Part shown: positions 35,676 to 44,940 of the stretch, piece by piece
Numbering within the stretch: position 1 is the first letter of the stretch
Layout: each line of letters opens with the position of its first letter
DNA from: Gilvimarinus algae
GTDB lineage: Bacteria > Pseudomonadota > Gammaproteobacteria > Pseudomonadales > Cellvibrionaceae
Assembly (NCBI RefSeq): GCF_030518215.1
Contig: NZ_JAULRT010000015.1
Span: 1 to 52,074, forward strand
Direction of reading: 5' to 3'
Length of the DNA: 52,074 bases
Made by a program: the position numbers and the translations under genes
Notes under the pieces: model-generated
Seen by the model: the letters and a program-made list of their open reading frames with translations, nothing else
What the model was told of the DNA's origin: nothing
The model's database searches: none

Positions 35676-36603
35676 GTTCGCCCCCCTCGCGCTTGGCATT
35701 GACCAAAGAGACAAACAACTCTTCAAGACGATTGGCCTTATTGCGCATACTCACGATTTCAACCCCCTGCCCGCTGAGCTGTTCAAACAGGCCGTTCAAA
35801 CTCTGGCCTTTTTCCACCTCGACTTCAAACGAATGCTCATCCACCAGAACCACCTCATGCCCATGCAGGGACGGCGCCGCGGCGAGCGTCGAGGTGGTAT
35901 CAAACACAAACACCTCTTTATTCAGACGCTTGAGCAAAGCGCGCATGCTGGTGTTCTGGACAATCTCGCCGTGATCGATAATCGCCACATTGCGACAAAG
36001 GCTCTCAGCTTCCTCCAGATAATGGGTGGTCAGGATAATCGTGGTGCCCTCGGCGTTGATTTCGCGTAAAAAATCCCACATGGAGCGGCGCAGCTCAATG
36101 TCCACGCCGGCGGTGGGTTCATCCAGAATCAAAATCCGCGGCTCATGCACCAGGGCCCGGGCAATCATTAGCCGGCGCTTCATGCCGCCCGAGAGCATAC
36201 GTGCCGGGGTGTTGCGCTTGTCCCACAGACCCAGTTTTTGCAGATACTTGTCGGCCTGAGCGGCGGCGCGCTCGCGGGGCAGACCGTAGTAACCGGCTTG
36301 CTGCAACACAATGTCCCGCACCTTTTCAAACTGGCTGAAATTGAACTCCTGAGGCACGATTCCCAGTTGCTGTTTGGCCGCCGAAAAATCGGTATCGATA
36401 TTGTGGCCAAACACCGACACCTCACCGGCAGTTTTGCGCACCAGAGAGCTGATAATACCGATGGTTGTCGACTTGCCGGCCCCGTTGGGACCGAGAACCG
36501 CAAAAAAATCCCCCGCCTGCACCTCCAGAGAAATGCCCCTGAGCGCTTCAAAACGGTTATCGTAAATTTTTCGCAGATTTTTAATTGAGAGCGCAGCTGT
36601 CAT
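35665..36603 (-). CDS. yadG: ABC transporter ATP-binding protein (YadG-like)
   Basis: A 312-residue ATPase. Walker A GPNGAGKST, then TIGIISSLV as in E. coli YadG, signature MLSGGMKRRL, Walker B ILILDEPTAGVD and switch TTHYLEEAE are all present. The ATG at 36603 follows AGAGG six bases away and gives the MTAALSIKNLRKIY start expected for the family; an ATG seven codons upstream lacks this. It partners the YadH permease. Confidence 0.94.
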   Translation of the reverse strand: MTAALSIKNLRKIYDNRFEALRGISLEVQAGDFFAVLGPNGAGKSTTIGIISSLVRKTAGEVSVFGHNIDTDFSAAKQQLGIVPQEFNFSQFEKVRDIVLQQAGYYGLPRERAAAQADKYLQKLGLWDKRNTPARMLSGGMKRRLMIARALVHEPRILILDEPTAGVDIELRRSMWDFLREINAEGTTIILTTHYLEEAESLCRNVAIIDHGEIVQNTSMRALLKRLNKEVFVFDTTSTLAAAPSLHGHEVVLVDEHSFEVEVEKGQSLNGLFEQLSGQGVEIVSMRNKANRLEELFVSLVNAKREGGEHGV

Positions 36604-36661
36604 AATTGCCTCTGATTTTTCCACTCAACAGGAGTGGTTCACACGACAGTGGAGTTTCATC

Positions 36662-37066
36662 ATGTCCGACACCGCCGCCGAACGCGCTTACCGGAACTGT
36701 GTTCGCAATCTGCTTGCCCAGTTCATCCATGCGGTGCAGCAACAGCCACCCTTTATCCTCGACGAGTGTGACGAGGAATCGCTGCACTACCTCGAGCAGC
36801 TCGAGTCCCTGCCCGGCACCACCGGCAACGAATACGCAGAACTCGGCCAGGCGGTTGTGTGCCGCACCATCGCCGCCTTTCCGCACTTGGTGCCGCTTTT
36901 GCCAAGGGATCTGCTGTGGCACTTTGGAGGCGACTGCTTGCACTATATGCCCGACGACGAGATCGACAAGTTTCAGCAACTGGACGAGCGACTGCACCAG
37001 GCCATCGGCGAGGCGCGCCCGTTTGATTACGAGCGCGAGAGAGCCGCCATTTTTGGCCTGCACTGA
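36662..37066 (+). CDS. Conserved hypothetical protein (PA2817-like)
   Basis: A 134-residue acidic, mainly helical, soluble protein. The conserved core is VPLLPRDLLWHFGGDCLHYM followed by PDDEIDKFQ, which I recall as typical of the uncharacterised Pseudomonas PA2817 family. The neighbourhood (tRNA-Glu/Gly cluster, then msrB and alaA) also resembles that of PA2817-PA2828. No catalytic motif is evident. The ATG follows GGAG. Function unknown. Confidence 0.75.
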   Translation: MSDTAAERAYRNCVRNLLAQFIHAVQQQPPFILDECDEESLHYLEQLESLPGTTGNEYAELGQAVVCRTIAAFPHLVPLLPRDLLWHFGGDCLHYMPDDEIDKFQQLDERLHQAIGEARPFDYERERAAIFGLH

Positions 37067-37114
37067 CAAAGGGCGAGAGTATACCAGCGCGGCAGGGCTT
37101 TTCGGCCCCCAAAA

Positions 37115-37147
37115 CCAAAAAGGGCCAGCGCATAGCGCTGGCCCTTT
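37115..37147 (-). terminator. Terminator of the tRNA-Glu/Gly operon
   Basis: GGGCCAGCGC and GCGCTGGCCC form a perfect 10-bp stem with a three-base loop, followed by TTTTT on the minus strand. Confidence 0.9.
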
Positions 37148-37152
37148 GAATT

Positions 37153-37228
37153 TGGAGCGGAAAAGGAGGCTCGAACTCCCGACCCCAACCTTGGCAAGGT
37201 TGTGCTCTACCAACTGAGCTATTTCCGC
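37153..37228 (-). tRNA. tRNA-Gly (GCC), copy 1
   Basis: A 76-base cloverleaf with acceptor GCGGAAA/TTTCCGC, anticodon loop TTGCCAA and encoded CCA. It is the last tRNA of a four-gene minus-strand transcript. Confidence 0.97.
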
Positions 37229-37229
37229 A

Positions 37230-37305
37230 TGGCGTCCCCTAGGGGAGTCGAACCCCTGTTACCGCCGTGAAAGGGCGGTGTCCTAGGCCTCTAGACGAAG
37301 GGGAC
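37230..37305 (-). tRNA. tRNA-Glu (TTC), copy 1
   Basis: A 76-base cloverleaf with acceptor GTCCCCT/AGGGGAC, anticodon loop CTTTCAC and encoded CCA. Identical to copy 2. Confidence 0.97.
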
Positions 37306-37355
37306 AGGACATCTCTCTTGCTTTGCGTGCATCCGCCACCCCCAAAAGAGGGAAA

Positions 37356-37430
37356 TGGAGCGGGAAACGAGGCTCGAACTCGCGACCCCAACCTTGGCAA
37401 GGTTGTGCTCTACCACTGAGCTATTCCCGC
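37356..37430 (-). tRNA. tRNA-Gly (GCC), copy 2
   Basis: A 75-base cloverleaf with acceptor GCGGGAA/TTCCCGC, anticodon loop TTGCCAA and encoded CCA. It differs from copy 1 in the acceptor and T stems by paired changes and by one base in the D-loop. Confidence 0.97.
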
Positions 37431-37431
37431 A

Positions 37432-37507
37432 TGGCGTCCCCTAGGGGAGTCGAACCCCTGTTACCGCCGTGAAAGGGCGGTGTCCTAGGCCTCTAGACGA
37501 AGGGGAC
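37432..37507 (-). tRNA. tRNA-Glu (TTC), copy 2
   Basis: The first tRNA of the operon, same sequence as copy 1 located 202 bp away, with encoded CCA. Confidence 0.97.
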
Positions 37508-37532
37508 ACGCGTCTCGTCAAAAGAGGGGCGC

Positions 37533-37561
37533 ATTCTAAGTAGCCGGTGCCCACCTGTCAA
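37533..37561 (-). promoter_or_regulatory. Promoter of the tRNA-Glu/Gly operon
   Basis: A consensus TTGACA (37561-37556), 17-base spacer and TAGAAT (37538-37533) on the minus strand, followed by the discriminator GCGCCCC, typical of stable-RNA promoters under stringent control. Confidence 0.88.
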
Positions 37562-37781
37562 CACTTTACTGTGTATTTTTTTAATGAGCCTAAACAATGA
37601 CTTAGCGGCGCCCATTGGGGCCAGAATTGGCGCTCAGCTAGAGCCTGCTGGCGCCGCCAGCGGCCAGCCTCTTCGCGTGAGCTTATAACCAGAGGCTGAT
37701 TTATACGCCCAAATGCTATACTCTCGACTGAGATTCCCCGAACGCGCGGCCGGGAAGCCCCGATTGAAGACAGGAACCATT

Positions 37782-38546
37782 ATGTCGTCCGTTTACCTGA
37801 TCGCTGCACTGGTTATTTTGCTGACCGCGATGGTGTGCTATGTGTTTATTTCCCAACACCTGGCAAAAAAACGCAAGCAGCAGCTGCGCGTACTGACCGC
37901 ATTAAAAAAGCGCCAGCAGCTGTTCAAATACATGGCCTCAGGCTTTCCTCCCGGATTCCTGCCGTCCGATCTGAACAAACTGGTGTACCGGGTACTGCTC
38001 AACACCTGCGAGCAGTTGGCCAAGCTCGACCCGAGTGGCGGCTACAGTGAGGAGTTCCAGCTCTACAGCAAGCAGGCCGAAAACCAGCCGCTGGCCGGTG
38101 AAAAACCAAAGCTGCCTCCGGAGAAAACCGGAGAAGCAAAAACCCTGCTGCAGGAGCTGCAGCGCTATATCAGCTCACAGGCCGAAAAGGGTCGCCTACC
38201 TCAGCCCCAGGCCGCGGGCTATCTGGCGCAGATCCGCCGGTTGATGCTGCAGATTGCCATTGAGAGTTACAGTCAGCAGGCGAAAAAAGCCCGTAGCGAG
38301 AACAAGCTGCGCCTAGCCATTCACTACTACTCGCTGGCGCGCAAGCTCCTGCTAAAAGAGGCCAGTCAGCAGAATGTGAAGAAACAGGTGGAGCAATTAA
38401 GCGGCATCATCAGCAAGCTCGAGGCCGAGTACGCCGCGCAAGAAGCCCCACCCGCCTCAGTGGTGGAGGAAGAGGAGGCCACACGCAAAGCCTGGAACGA
38501 GTTTGAAGAGGAAGACAGCTGGAAGAAAAAGCAGATCTACGATTGA
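37782..38546 (+). CDS. Membrane-anchored protein of unknown function
   Basis: A 254-residue protein. One N-terminal helix (about residues 3-24, [19 protein letters not shown]) is followed by basic KKRKQQ and a mostly helical, charged domain with [15 protein letters not shown] and [13 protein letters not shown], the latter resembling a TPR-like helix pair. The acidic C-terminus has a run of Glu (VVEEEEA). The family is not recognised. The ATG follows AGGAA at good spacing; an upstream in-frame ATG at 37713 lacks a ribosome site. The stop overlaps msrB by 10 bp, tail to tail. Confidence 0.78.
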   Translation: MSSVYLIAALVILLTAMVCYVFISQHLAKKRKQQLRVLTALKKRQQLFKYMASGFPPGFLPSDLNKLVYRVLLNTCEQLAKLDPSGGYSEEFQLYSKQAENQPLAGEKPKLPPEKTGEAKTLLQELQRYISSQAEKGRLPQPQAAGYLAQIRRLMLQIAIESYSQQAKKARSENKLRLAIHYYSLARKLLLKEASQQNVKKQVEQLSGIISKLEAEYAAQEAPPASVVEEEEATRKAWNEFEEEDSWKKKQIYD

Positions 38547-38941
38547 TCCTGCGCCTCCAGCTCGATGGAGGCAGAGTTAATGCAGTAGCGCAAACCCGTC
38601 GGTGCCGGCCCATCGTTAAACACATGTCCCAAGTGCGATCCGCAGCGTTCGCATAAAACCTCGGTGCGACGCATGCCGTGGCTCTCGTCAAACGCCTCGC
38701 GAATCACCTCCGCCGAAGCGGGAGCATAAAAGCTCGGCCAGCCGCAGCCGGCATCGAACTTGGTGTGAGAATCAAACAGCTTTTCACCGCAGCCTCGACA
38801 GCGATACTCGCCATCGGTAAACACATTCCAGTACTCGCCGGTAAACGGCCGCTCTGTGCCCTTTTCGCGGCAGACGTAATACTGCTCCGGCGTCAGTCGC
38901 TCCCGAAAATAGGCATCGGAAAACTTATCAGATTCAGACAT
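38537..38941 (-). CDS. msrB: Peptide-methionine (R)-S-oxide reductase
   Basis: A 134-residue MsrB that repairs oxidised methionine. The zinc-binding pairs are CRGCGE and [12 protein letters not shown], and the catalytic Cys is in [16 protein letters not shown] is the substrate-binding loop. The ATG at 38941 follows AAGGA; an earlier in-frame start would add ten unrelated residues. It is divergent from alaA. Confidence 0.96.
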   Translation of the reverse strand: MSESDKFSDAYFRERLTPEQYYVCREKGTERPFTGEYWNVFTDGEYRCRGCGEKLFDSHTKFDAGCGWPSFYAPASAEVIREAFDESHGMRRTEVLCERCGSHLGHVFNDGPAPTGLRYCINSASIELEAQDQS

Positions 38942-39020
38942 AATGAATTCCTTGACACAAACGCACGGCAAACCGGATGATTGCCGACAAAACAGGTTAA
39001 TGAAAGGTAGTTTACTGTAA

Positions 39021-40235
39021 ATGGATACGATTAAAAAATCCGAAAAGTTGAACGGCGTCTGCTATGACATTCGCGGCCCCGTGCTCGAGCACGCCTACCG
39101 GCTCGAGGAAGAAGGCCACCGGATCATGAAGCTCAACATCGGTAACCCCGCGCCCTTTGGTTTTGCGGCGCCCGATGAAATTATTCAGGACGTTATCTAC
39201 AACCTGCCCAACGCCGAAGGCTATGTCGCCTCGCGTGGCCTGTTTGCCGCCCGCAAAGCCATCATGCAGGAGTGTCAGCGCCTGCGCATACCGAATGTCG
39301 ATATCGACGATATCTACCTGGGCAATGGCGTCAGTGAACTGATTGTGATGGCCATGCAGGCACTGCTCAACAACGGCGACGAAATGCTCATCCCCTCGCC
39401 CGATTACCCGCTATGGACTGCCGCCGTTAACCTGGCGGGGGGCAAGGCCGTTCACTACCGCTGCGACGAGCAATCCGACTGGTATCCGGATGTACAGGAC
39501 ATCGCCAGCAAGATCACCGATAAAACCCGCGGCATTGTGATCATCAACCCCAACAACCCCACAGGCGCCGTCTACAGTCAGGAAGTGCTGGAGCAGCTGG
39601 TCAAACTGGCCGAAGAAAAGGGCTTGATTCTGTTTGCCGACGAGATCTACAGCAAAATTCTCTACGACGATGCCACTTTCGTGCCCCTAAGCCGCCTGGT
39701 ACAGGACACCCTGTGCATCAGCTTTAACGGCCTGTCCAAATCCTACCGCCTGGCGGGATTCCGCTCCGGCTGGATGGTGGTCAGCGGCGCCAAGCACAAG
39801 GCCAAAAATTATCTCGAAGGTATCGAGATGCTCGCCTCCATGCGCCTGTGCGCCAATGTGCCCGCCATGTACGCGGTGCAGACTGCGCTCGGCGGTTACC
39901 AAAGCATCAACGAGCTGATTATTCCCGGCGGGCGCCTGCGCGATCAGCGTGACGCCGCCCTGGCCGCCCTGGCTGACTTGCCGGGGGTGAGCTGCGTCAA
40001 ACCCAAGGGCGCTATTTACCTGTTTCCAAAAATTGACCTGAACCGCCACAAGATTCAGGACGACCAGCAAATGGTGTTGGATTTTTTGATTCAGGAGAAA
40101 ATCCTGCTGGTGCAGGGCACGGCGTTTAACTGGCCGGAAAAAGACCACCTGCGCATTGTCTTTTTACCGCGCGAAGACGAGCTGACCCGCGCCATTGAAC
40201 GCCTGGGCCACTTCCTAGAGCGCTACACCCAGTAG
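39021..40235 (+). CDS. alaA: Alanine-synthesising PLP-dependent aminotransferase
   Basis: A 404-residue fold-type I aminotransferase that closely follows E. coli AlaA along its length ([58 protein letters not shown]). PLP binds the Lys in [16 protein letters not shown] (about residue 240). It makes alanine from pyruvate with glutamate as donor. The next gene follows after 23 bp and may be co-transcribed. Confidence 0.94.
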   Translation: MDTIKKSEKLNGVCYDIRGPVLEHAYRLEEEGHRIMKLNIGNPAPFGFAAPDEIIQDVIYNLPNAEGYVASRGLFAARKAIMQECQRLRIPNVDIDDIYLGNGVSELIVMAMQALLNNGDEMLIPSPDYPLWTAAVNLAGGKAVHYRCDEQSDWYPDVQDIASKITDKTRGIVIINPNNPTGAVYSQEVLEQLVKLAEEKGLILFADEIYSKILYDDATFVPLSRLVQDTLCISFNGLSKSYRLAGFRSGWMVVSGAKHKAKNYLEGIEMLASMRLCANVPAMYAVQTALGGYQSINELIIPGGRLRDQRDAALAALADLPGVSCVKPKGAIYLFPKIDLNRHKIQDDQQMVLDFLIQEKILLVQGTAFNWPEKDHLRIVFLPREDELTRAIERLGHFLERYTQ

Positions 40236-40258
40236 CGCTGTTACCTTATTACTGTGTT

Positions 40259-40723
40259 ATGGCTGATATTCACATTTCCGACTTTCACAAGGATGCCGCC
40301 AAAGCGCTGAACATGCTCTACTCGAGCTTTCCGCGCAAGCTGACGGTGTTTGTCGAGGACATTTCCGGGCCGGATACGCCGGACGAGTTCGGCCTGCACA
40401 GCCCCCGCCACCAGGCGTGTCTCGCCGCGTTAATGTGGCTGGCCGCCGAGGGCTATATTCGCTACGAAGACACCATCCGCCAGGAGGCGGTGGATCAGGC
40501 CACCTTGACCCACAAGGGCTTTACCCTGCTCAGCAGCTTGATCAGCTGCCGCTCACACTTGGCCAACCACGCCACCCTCATTAATGCCCAATTCGAGCCC
40601 GTGCTGGAAGAAAGTCAGATAGAGGGCGACTTCGCCCCCGCTATCGAATTGGTGCGAGCCGCCCTGCGGGGACGCTCGTCCAACGCGATCGACGCCATCA
40701 TGCAGATTCTGCTCAACCGCTGA
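40259..40723 (+). CDS. Hypothetical protein downstream of alaA
   Basis: A 154-residue soluble, helical protein. The segment HQACLAALMWLAAEGYIRYE followed by ATLTHKGFTLLSSL looks like a winged-helix fold ending in a wing, but no family is recognised. It may be co-transcribed with alaA. The stop overlaps the following minus-strand methyltransferase gene by 11 bp. Function unknown. Confidence 0.75.
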   Translation: MADIHISDFHKDAAKALNMLYSSFPRKLTVFVEDISGPDTPDEFGLHSPRHQACLAALMWLAAEGYIRYEDTIRQEAVDQATLTHKGFTLLSSLISCRSHLANHATLINAQFEPVLEESQIEGDFAPAIELVRAALRGRSSNAIDAIMQILLNR

Positions 40724-41651
40724 CCCCGGGATAGGTGAAGTGCAGCAGCTTTAGCTGCCGCTCGGGCTCGGCATCGGGAAAATCCTCGCTGCCCGGCAGC
40801 CGCTCTAGCAATCGGGCCTGCGGGCAGTGCTCGGCAAACACCTGCTGCAAAAACCCCGTATCCAGCTCCGGCGCGTTCAAGCAAGCCAAGACGTCGCCGC
40901 CTGCGGGCAGCAACTCCGGCAGGCGGCGCACCAGTTTGGCGTAGTCACGGGTGGCCACAAAGCTGCCTCTTTGAAAACTCGGCGGGTCAAGAATCACCAC
41001 GTCATAGGGCCCGCGCCGGCGAATGCGGCTCCAGGATTTGAGAATCTGCTCGGGCAAAAACTCGCTGCGGCGCTTGTCCAGACCGTTGATATGGTGATTG
41101 TCGCGGCCGCGGGCGAGCGCCTGCTTGCTCATGTCCACATTCACCACTCGCTCGGCACCGGCAGCCACCGCCACCACCGAAAAAGCGCAGGTATAGGCAA
41201 ACAAATTGAGTACCCGTTTGCCCGGTGCCAGGGCTTCCAGCCAGCGCCGGCCGGGCTCCATATCCAGAAAAAAGCCCGGATTTTGCTGCCCATCGAGCGT
41301 CAGCGCAAAACGCAGCGAGCCGCGCCGGGCGTACCAGGATTCGGGCATAACACCCACCAACCATTCGGCCGGCGCCCCCGCCAGGTAGCGCCTTTGGACC
41401 ACGAGCGCCTCCAGAGGCGAGGGTTGCAGGCACTTAAGCTCTTTCATTATCCCGGTCAAATGCGCCTCGGCGCTCTCGGCGTAAAGCGTCACCACCGCCA
41501 CCGGGTTAAAAAAATCCACATTGATCTGTTCGCAGCCCGGGTAGCAGCGCCCGCGGCCGTGCAACAACCGGCGACTGTCGGGCTCACCGCCGCGGGCGTC
41601 GTTGATAAGCCGTTCCAGGCGCTCGGCATCAAACATACGGGGCTCAGTCAT
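40713..41651 (-). CDS. Class I SAM-dependent methyltransferase (RlmI/RlmK-like)
   Basis: A 312-residue protein. The SAM-binding motif is VLNLFAYTCAFSVVAVAAGA, the acidic loop VVNVDMSKQALARG and the catalytic-type motif DVVILDPPSFQRGSF, as in RNA cytosine-C5 methyltransferases of the RlmI/RlmK group. The N-terminal PUA domain of RlmI is absent, so this is a related but distinct enzyme with unknown target. An ATG five codons in is an alternative start. The gene start overlaps the kinase gene by 8 bp. Confidence 0.85.
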   Translation of the reverse strand: MTEPRMFDAERLERLINDARGGEPDSRRLLHGRGRCYPGCEQINVDFFNPVAVVTLYAESAEAHLTGIMKELKCLQPSPLEALVVQRRYLAGAPAEWLVGVMPESWYARRGSLRFALTLDGQQNPGFFLDMEPGRRWLEALAPGKRVLNLFAYTCAFSVVAVAAGAERVVNVDMSKQALARGRDNHHINGLDKRRSEFLPEQILKSWSRIRRRGPYDVVILDPPSFQRGSFVATRDYAKLVRRLPELLPAGGDVLACLNAPELDTGFLQQVFAEHCPQARLLERLPGSEDFPDAEPERQLKLLHFTYPGVSG

Positions 41652-42777
41652 CGGCCGACTCCCCCAGCGGGTAGAGCAGTTGTTGCCGGTAGCCGGTGAT
41701 CACCGGTATAACACCGCTCAGGGCGGCATCCAGCTCGGGATCATTGGTGTCGACCAACAGCGGCCGCCCTTCCAGCGCCTTGAGTTTTTCCGCCGTCGCC
41801 ATGACCCAGATATTCCCCCGCCCCACGGCGCGGATAATCTCGGGGGCAAATTGCTGATTACCGCGCCCAAAAATATGCCCCTGACCGCCAATAGCGGTGA
41901 CCACTATCACCACCGGCCCCCTGTGCTCAGCCATGGTCGATAGAATCTGCGCAGCCGTGGCGTCGCCAAGCAGCAACTGGCCGGCGCGAACGAGATCCAC
42001 CCCGAGCAGTGTGGCCTCAAGACCCAGCTGCTGGAGCAGTGCGCGGGTGGTGGAACCCGGCCCCACCAGATAGAGGGTGTCGGGGTCCATGCGTTCGGCT
42101 ACCTCGGCGGCCAGATCCAGCTGGGCCAGCTCGTCCACCTCGGCGCCAGCGTTTTTCACCTGCTGCAGCGCCTCGGGCACATCGGGCACCAGCAGCTCAC
42201 TGTAGTGGCGCGCGCGTACCCTCCCCTGGCGAAACGCCTGTTCATCAATATCCCTGACCTCCCGCTCAGCCAGAGGTGCCCAGCGCCCCTCGGCAAGGCG
42301 CTTGAGCACCCGGCCCGCGGCCTCGGGGCTGGTGGCATAGACCCCGGAGTGAATCTTCACGCCGGCAGGTACTCCCAGCGCCGGCAGCGAGCAGCCTATG
42401 GCATCGGCAATCAGGCGCGCGGTGCCGTCGCCGCCGGCAAACACCAACAGGTCTACGCCGGCGGCCCGCATGGTCTCGGCGGCGAGCCGAGTGTGCTCGG
42501 CATCGCTCGGTGCGGGTATGGGCAGTGGCAATAGCTCGAGCGCAAAACCCAGCGCCTCTACCATCTCCCCTCCCATGGGGCCGGCACAGCACAGCAGCTG
42601 AACCCGATCGCCAAATTCACGCAGAGGCGCCAGCGCGCGGGCCATGCGCCGAGCGGCCTGCGGCTCGGCGCCGCGCTCCAGCGCTTGAGCGCGGATCTGC
42701 TCCCCGTCGCTGCCTTTGAGCGCTACAGCGCCGCCCAGCCCGGCATAGGGGTTAACAATCACCCCCAACCTGAGCAC
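41644..42777 (-). CDS. ATP-NAD kinase family protein
   Basis: A 377-residue protein with the NAD/diacylglycerol-kinase-type core: VNPYAGLGG at the N-terminus and FAGGDGTARLIADAIG (GGDGT, about residue 113). The C-terminal IGGQGHIFGRGNQQF is typical of the large family annotated as ATP-NAD kinase-like, distinct from canonical NadK. The substrate is unproven. The start is GTG at 42777, preceded by GGAG. Confidence 0.85.
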   Translation of the reverse strand: MLRLGVIVNPYAGLGGAVALKGSDGEQIRAQALERGAEPQAARRMARALAPLREFGDRVQLLCCAGPMGGEMVEALGFALELLPLPIPAPSDAEHTRLAAETMRAAGVDLLVFAGGDGTARLIADAIGCSLPALGVPAGVKIHSGVYATSPEAAGRVLKRLAEGRWAPLAEREVRDIDEQAFRQGRVRARHYSELLVPDVPEALQQVKNAGAEVDELAQLDLAAEVAERMDPDTLYLVGPGSTTRALLQQLGLEATLLGVDLVRAGQLLLGDATAAQILSTMAEHRGPVVIVVTAIGGQGHIFGRGNQQFAPEIIRAVGRGNIWVMATAEKLKALEGRPLLVDTNDPELDAALSGVIPVITGYRQQLLYPLGESADD

Positions 42778-42848
42778 GCCATCTCCGTCATAAAAATTTC
42801 ACACATCAACGCTAACCTAGCCATAGATACGCACTTCTCACGTCCGTG

Positions 42849-43994
42849 TCAGTCAATTGAATTCGCCCTTTTGAATCCCAGGGCCGCTAGCGTATCCGCC
42901 AGCGGCCCTTTTTTTGGCGCCCCCAACACGCGGTAGTTACCAAATTCGCGCCGCACCGGGTAATGTTTTCTCAAACTGTCAAAACCTTTGGCCAAATCCA
43001 CACGGTGATGACGCACCTGCTTGCCCAGTTTGCGCAGCTGGCGATCGTCGTCTTCGATGTCGTAAACCTCACCGATCAGCGCCCGCAGCCGCTGCCAGTC
43101 GCTGCCCTCGACCAACCGCAGCTGATTGTCCACCACCGGCGGCGTCAACTCGACCAGCGAGGCCGACTCCGGCAGGCCAAAGTGCCGGCAAAACGCATGA
43201 TAAATCATGGCGGTACCCTTGAGTTTGCCATCAAAGCTGTAGCCGGCAATATGCGGCGAGGCGAGGCTCACCCGCTCGAGCAGTGGCAGGGAAATCACCG
43301 GCTCGCCCTCCCAGACATCCAGCACCACCTGCAGGTCATCTCGCTCACGCAGCACCTGCAGCAGCGCCTCGTTATCCACCACGGCCCCGCGCCCGCAATT
43401 GAGCAGCACGGCGCCCGGCGGCAACTGACGCAACTGCTCCTTAGCCAACAGATGGCGCGAGGGGTGCGGCCCGGTGGTGGTCAAGGGCGTGTGCAGGCTG
43501 ACGATATCGCACTGCAACACGTCTTCCAGCTCGGCCAGGTCCGGGTTGTCGGCCTCGCTCAACAAGGGGTCGTAACACAGGCATTGCACCCCTTGGGCGC
43601 TGAGCGCACGATAAAGGGCGCCGCCGACATTACCACAGCCGATAATACCCACCCTGCGCTTGCGCCAGTCGACGTCCAGGTGGCACAGGGCCGCGTACAC
43701 ATACTCCACCACAGAGTTGGCGTTGCAGCCCGGCGCATTGGTGTAGGTGATGCCGCGCTGCTCCAGATAGCGCTGATCCAGATGGTCCATGCCGATGGTA
43801 CAGGTGCCGACAAACTGCACTGCCGTTTCGTTTAACAGGGCGTCATCCACCCGAGTGACCGAGCGGATCAGCAGAGCATCGGCCTCGCGCACCTGTTCGC
43901 GGGTCAGGTTTCGGCCCGGCAGGCGGGTAATCGTGCCGCAATCGCCAAAAAAGGCCTCCAGCAGCGGAATATTTTCATCGGCCAGAATCTTCAT
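42849..43994 (-). CDS. pdxB: Erythronate-4-phosphate dehydrogenase
   Basis: A 381-residue NAD enzyme of pyridoxal phosphate synthesis. The N-terminus MKILADENIPLLEAFF is typical of PdxB. The Rossmann motif is VGIIGCGNVGGAL, and catalytic residues lie in NCGRGAVVDNEAL and SPHIAGYSFDGKLKGT. A PdxB-specific C-terminal dimerisation domain is present. The ATG at 43994 follows AGG, with a GTG two codons earlier as alternative. The exonuclease gene ends 13 bp upstream. Confidence 0.95.
   Translation of the reverse strand: MKILADENIPLLEAFFGDCGTITRLPGRNLTREQVREADALLIRSVTRVDDALLNETAVQFVGTCTIGMDHLDQRYLEQRGITYTNAPGCNANSVVEYVYAALCHLDVDWRKRRVGIIGCGNVGGALYRALSAQGVQCLCYDPLLSEADNPDLAELEDVLQCDIVSLHTPLTTTGPHPSRHLLAKEQLRQLPPGAVLLNCGRGAVVDNEALLQVLRERDDLQVVLDVWEGEPVISLPLLERVSLASPHIAGYSFDGKLKGTAMIYHAFCRHFGLPESASLVELTPPVVDNQLRLVEGSDWQRLRALIGEVYDIEDDDRQLRKLGKQVRHHRVDLAKGFDSLRKHYPVRREFGNYRVLGAPKKGPLADTLAALGFKRANSID
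42881..42915 (+). terminator. Plus-strand terminator-like hairpin inside pdxB
   Basis: GGGCCGCT (42881-42888) and AGCGGCCC (42901-42908) with a 12-base loop precede seven Ts on the plus strand. It overlaps the pdxB 3' coding end and would stop antisense transcription entering pdxB. Confidence 0.45.
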
Positions 43995-44007
43995 AAACAC
44001 CTACGAG

Positions 44008-44940
44008 TTACGGTTGTAAAGTGCGGCCGGTGCGCGCCTGCGCGAGGGCCAGAGCCCGGCGCCGCGGCTTGTCCGGCCAGCCCATTTCACGGCAAAATTC
44101 GCCAAATTCTTCCATTTTAATGGAAGTTTTATCGAGTTTTGCAGCGCTGTCTATCAGCGGCAAGCCGCCGACCAGTGCCGCCAGCTGCTGCGACAGAGCG
44201 ACCTGATCCCGGTGCGCGAGCAGCTTGGCGGCAAGGCCGGCGGCGCCGCGCACCGGTATATCGGCAATTTGCCCGGGCCTGGCGTAGAGCGCCTTGAGGC
44301 TCTTGCCGTGGCGCAGCAAAGCCGCCGCCGTTTTGGCACCCACGCCCGGCACACCGGGAATATCGTCAATCGGGTCCCCCACCAGAGCGAGGTAATCCAC
44401 CATTTGCGCCGGTGCGATGCCCAGGCGCTTTTCAATATCGGCCCCATAGTGCCTGACGCCGGCACCATAGTCCCAGAGAAAATCCTGCGGGCGGCGCAGC
44501 AACTGCGCCAGATCCTTATCGCGAGTCAAGACGGCGATGGGCGAGCGGGCCCGGGCACACACCCGGTAGAGGCTGGCGAGCAAGTCGTCCGCCTCGTAAC
44601 GATCACTGGCAAAAGTGGCGATGCCCAAAAGGCCGGCCACCCGGCGGCAGGCCTGCAGTTGAAACGCCAGAGCCTCGTCCGGCAGTACCCGGGAGGCCTT
44701 GTAGTCCGGCGAAAGCTGATGGCGAAAGCCGCTGCCCAGACTCTCGTCAAAACACGCTGCCAGCCGACCGGGGGTGTGCTTTTCCATGAGTTCCAGTAAA
44801 AAGCCGGTAAAACCGTAAACCGCCTCGGTGGAGTAGCCATTAAGCGGACTGATCCAGGCCGCCGGCAGCGAGAAGTAGTATCGAAAGATGTAGATAGAGG
44901 CGTCTATCAGGCAGACCGGTGCCCGCTCCGGCCCACTCAA
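44008..44940 (-). CDS. 5'-3' exonuclease, FEN-like
   Basis: A 310-residue protein resembling the 5'-nuclease domain of DNA polymerase I and Xni. Metal ligands lie in CLIDASIYIFR, DRYEADDLLASL and LTRDKDLAQLL; the helix-hairpin-helix is IDDIPGVPGVGAKTAAALL. It probably trims 5' flaps or RNA primers. The TTG at 44940, preceded by GAGGG, overlaps the epmC stop (TTGA) and is preferred to an in-frame start at 45060 inside epmC. The product ends KMEEFGEFCREMGW plus a basic tail. Confidence 0.86.
   Translation of the reverse strand: MSGPERAPVCLIDASIYIFRYYFSLPAAWISPLNGYSTEAVYGFTGFLLELMEKHTPGRLAACFDESLGSGFRHQLSPDYKASRVLPDEALAFQLQACRRVAGLLGIATFASDRYEADDLLASLYRVCARARSPIAVLTRDKDLAQLLRRPQDFLWDYGAGVRHYGADIEKRLGIAPAQMVDYLALVGDPIDDIPGVPGVGAKTAAALLRHGKSLKALYARPGQIADIPVRGAAGLAAKLLAHRDQVALSQQLAALVGGLPLIDSAAKLDKTSIKMEEFGEFCREMGWPDKPRRRALALAQARTGRTLQP

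Noticed and set aside
37153-37507. Direct repeats as a mobile element
   Set aside because: The repeats are fully explained by duplicated tRNA-Glu and tRNA-Gly genes with one promoter and one terminator.
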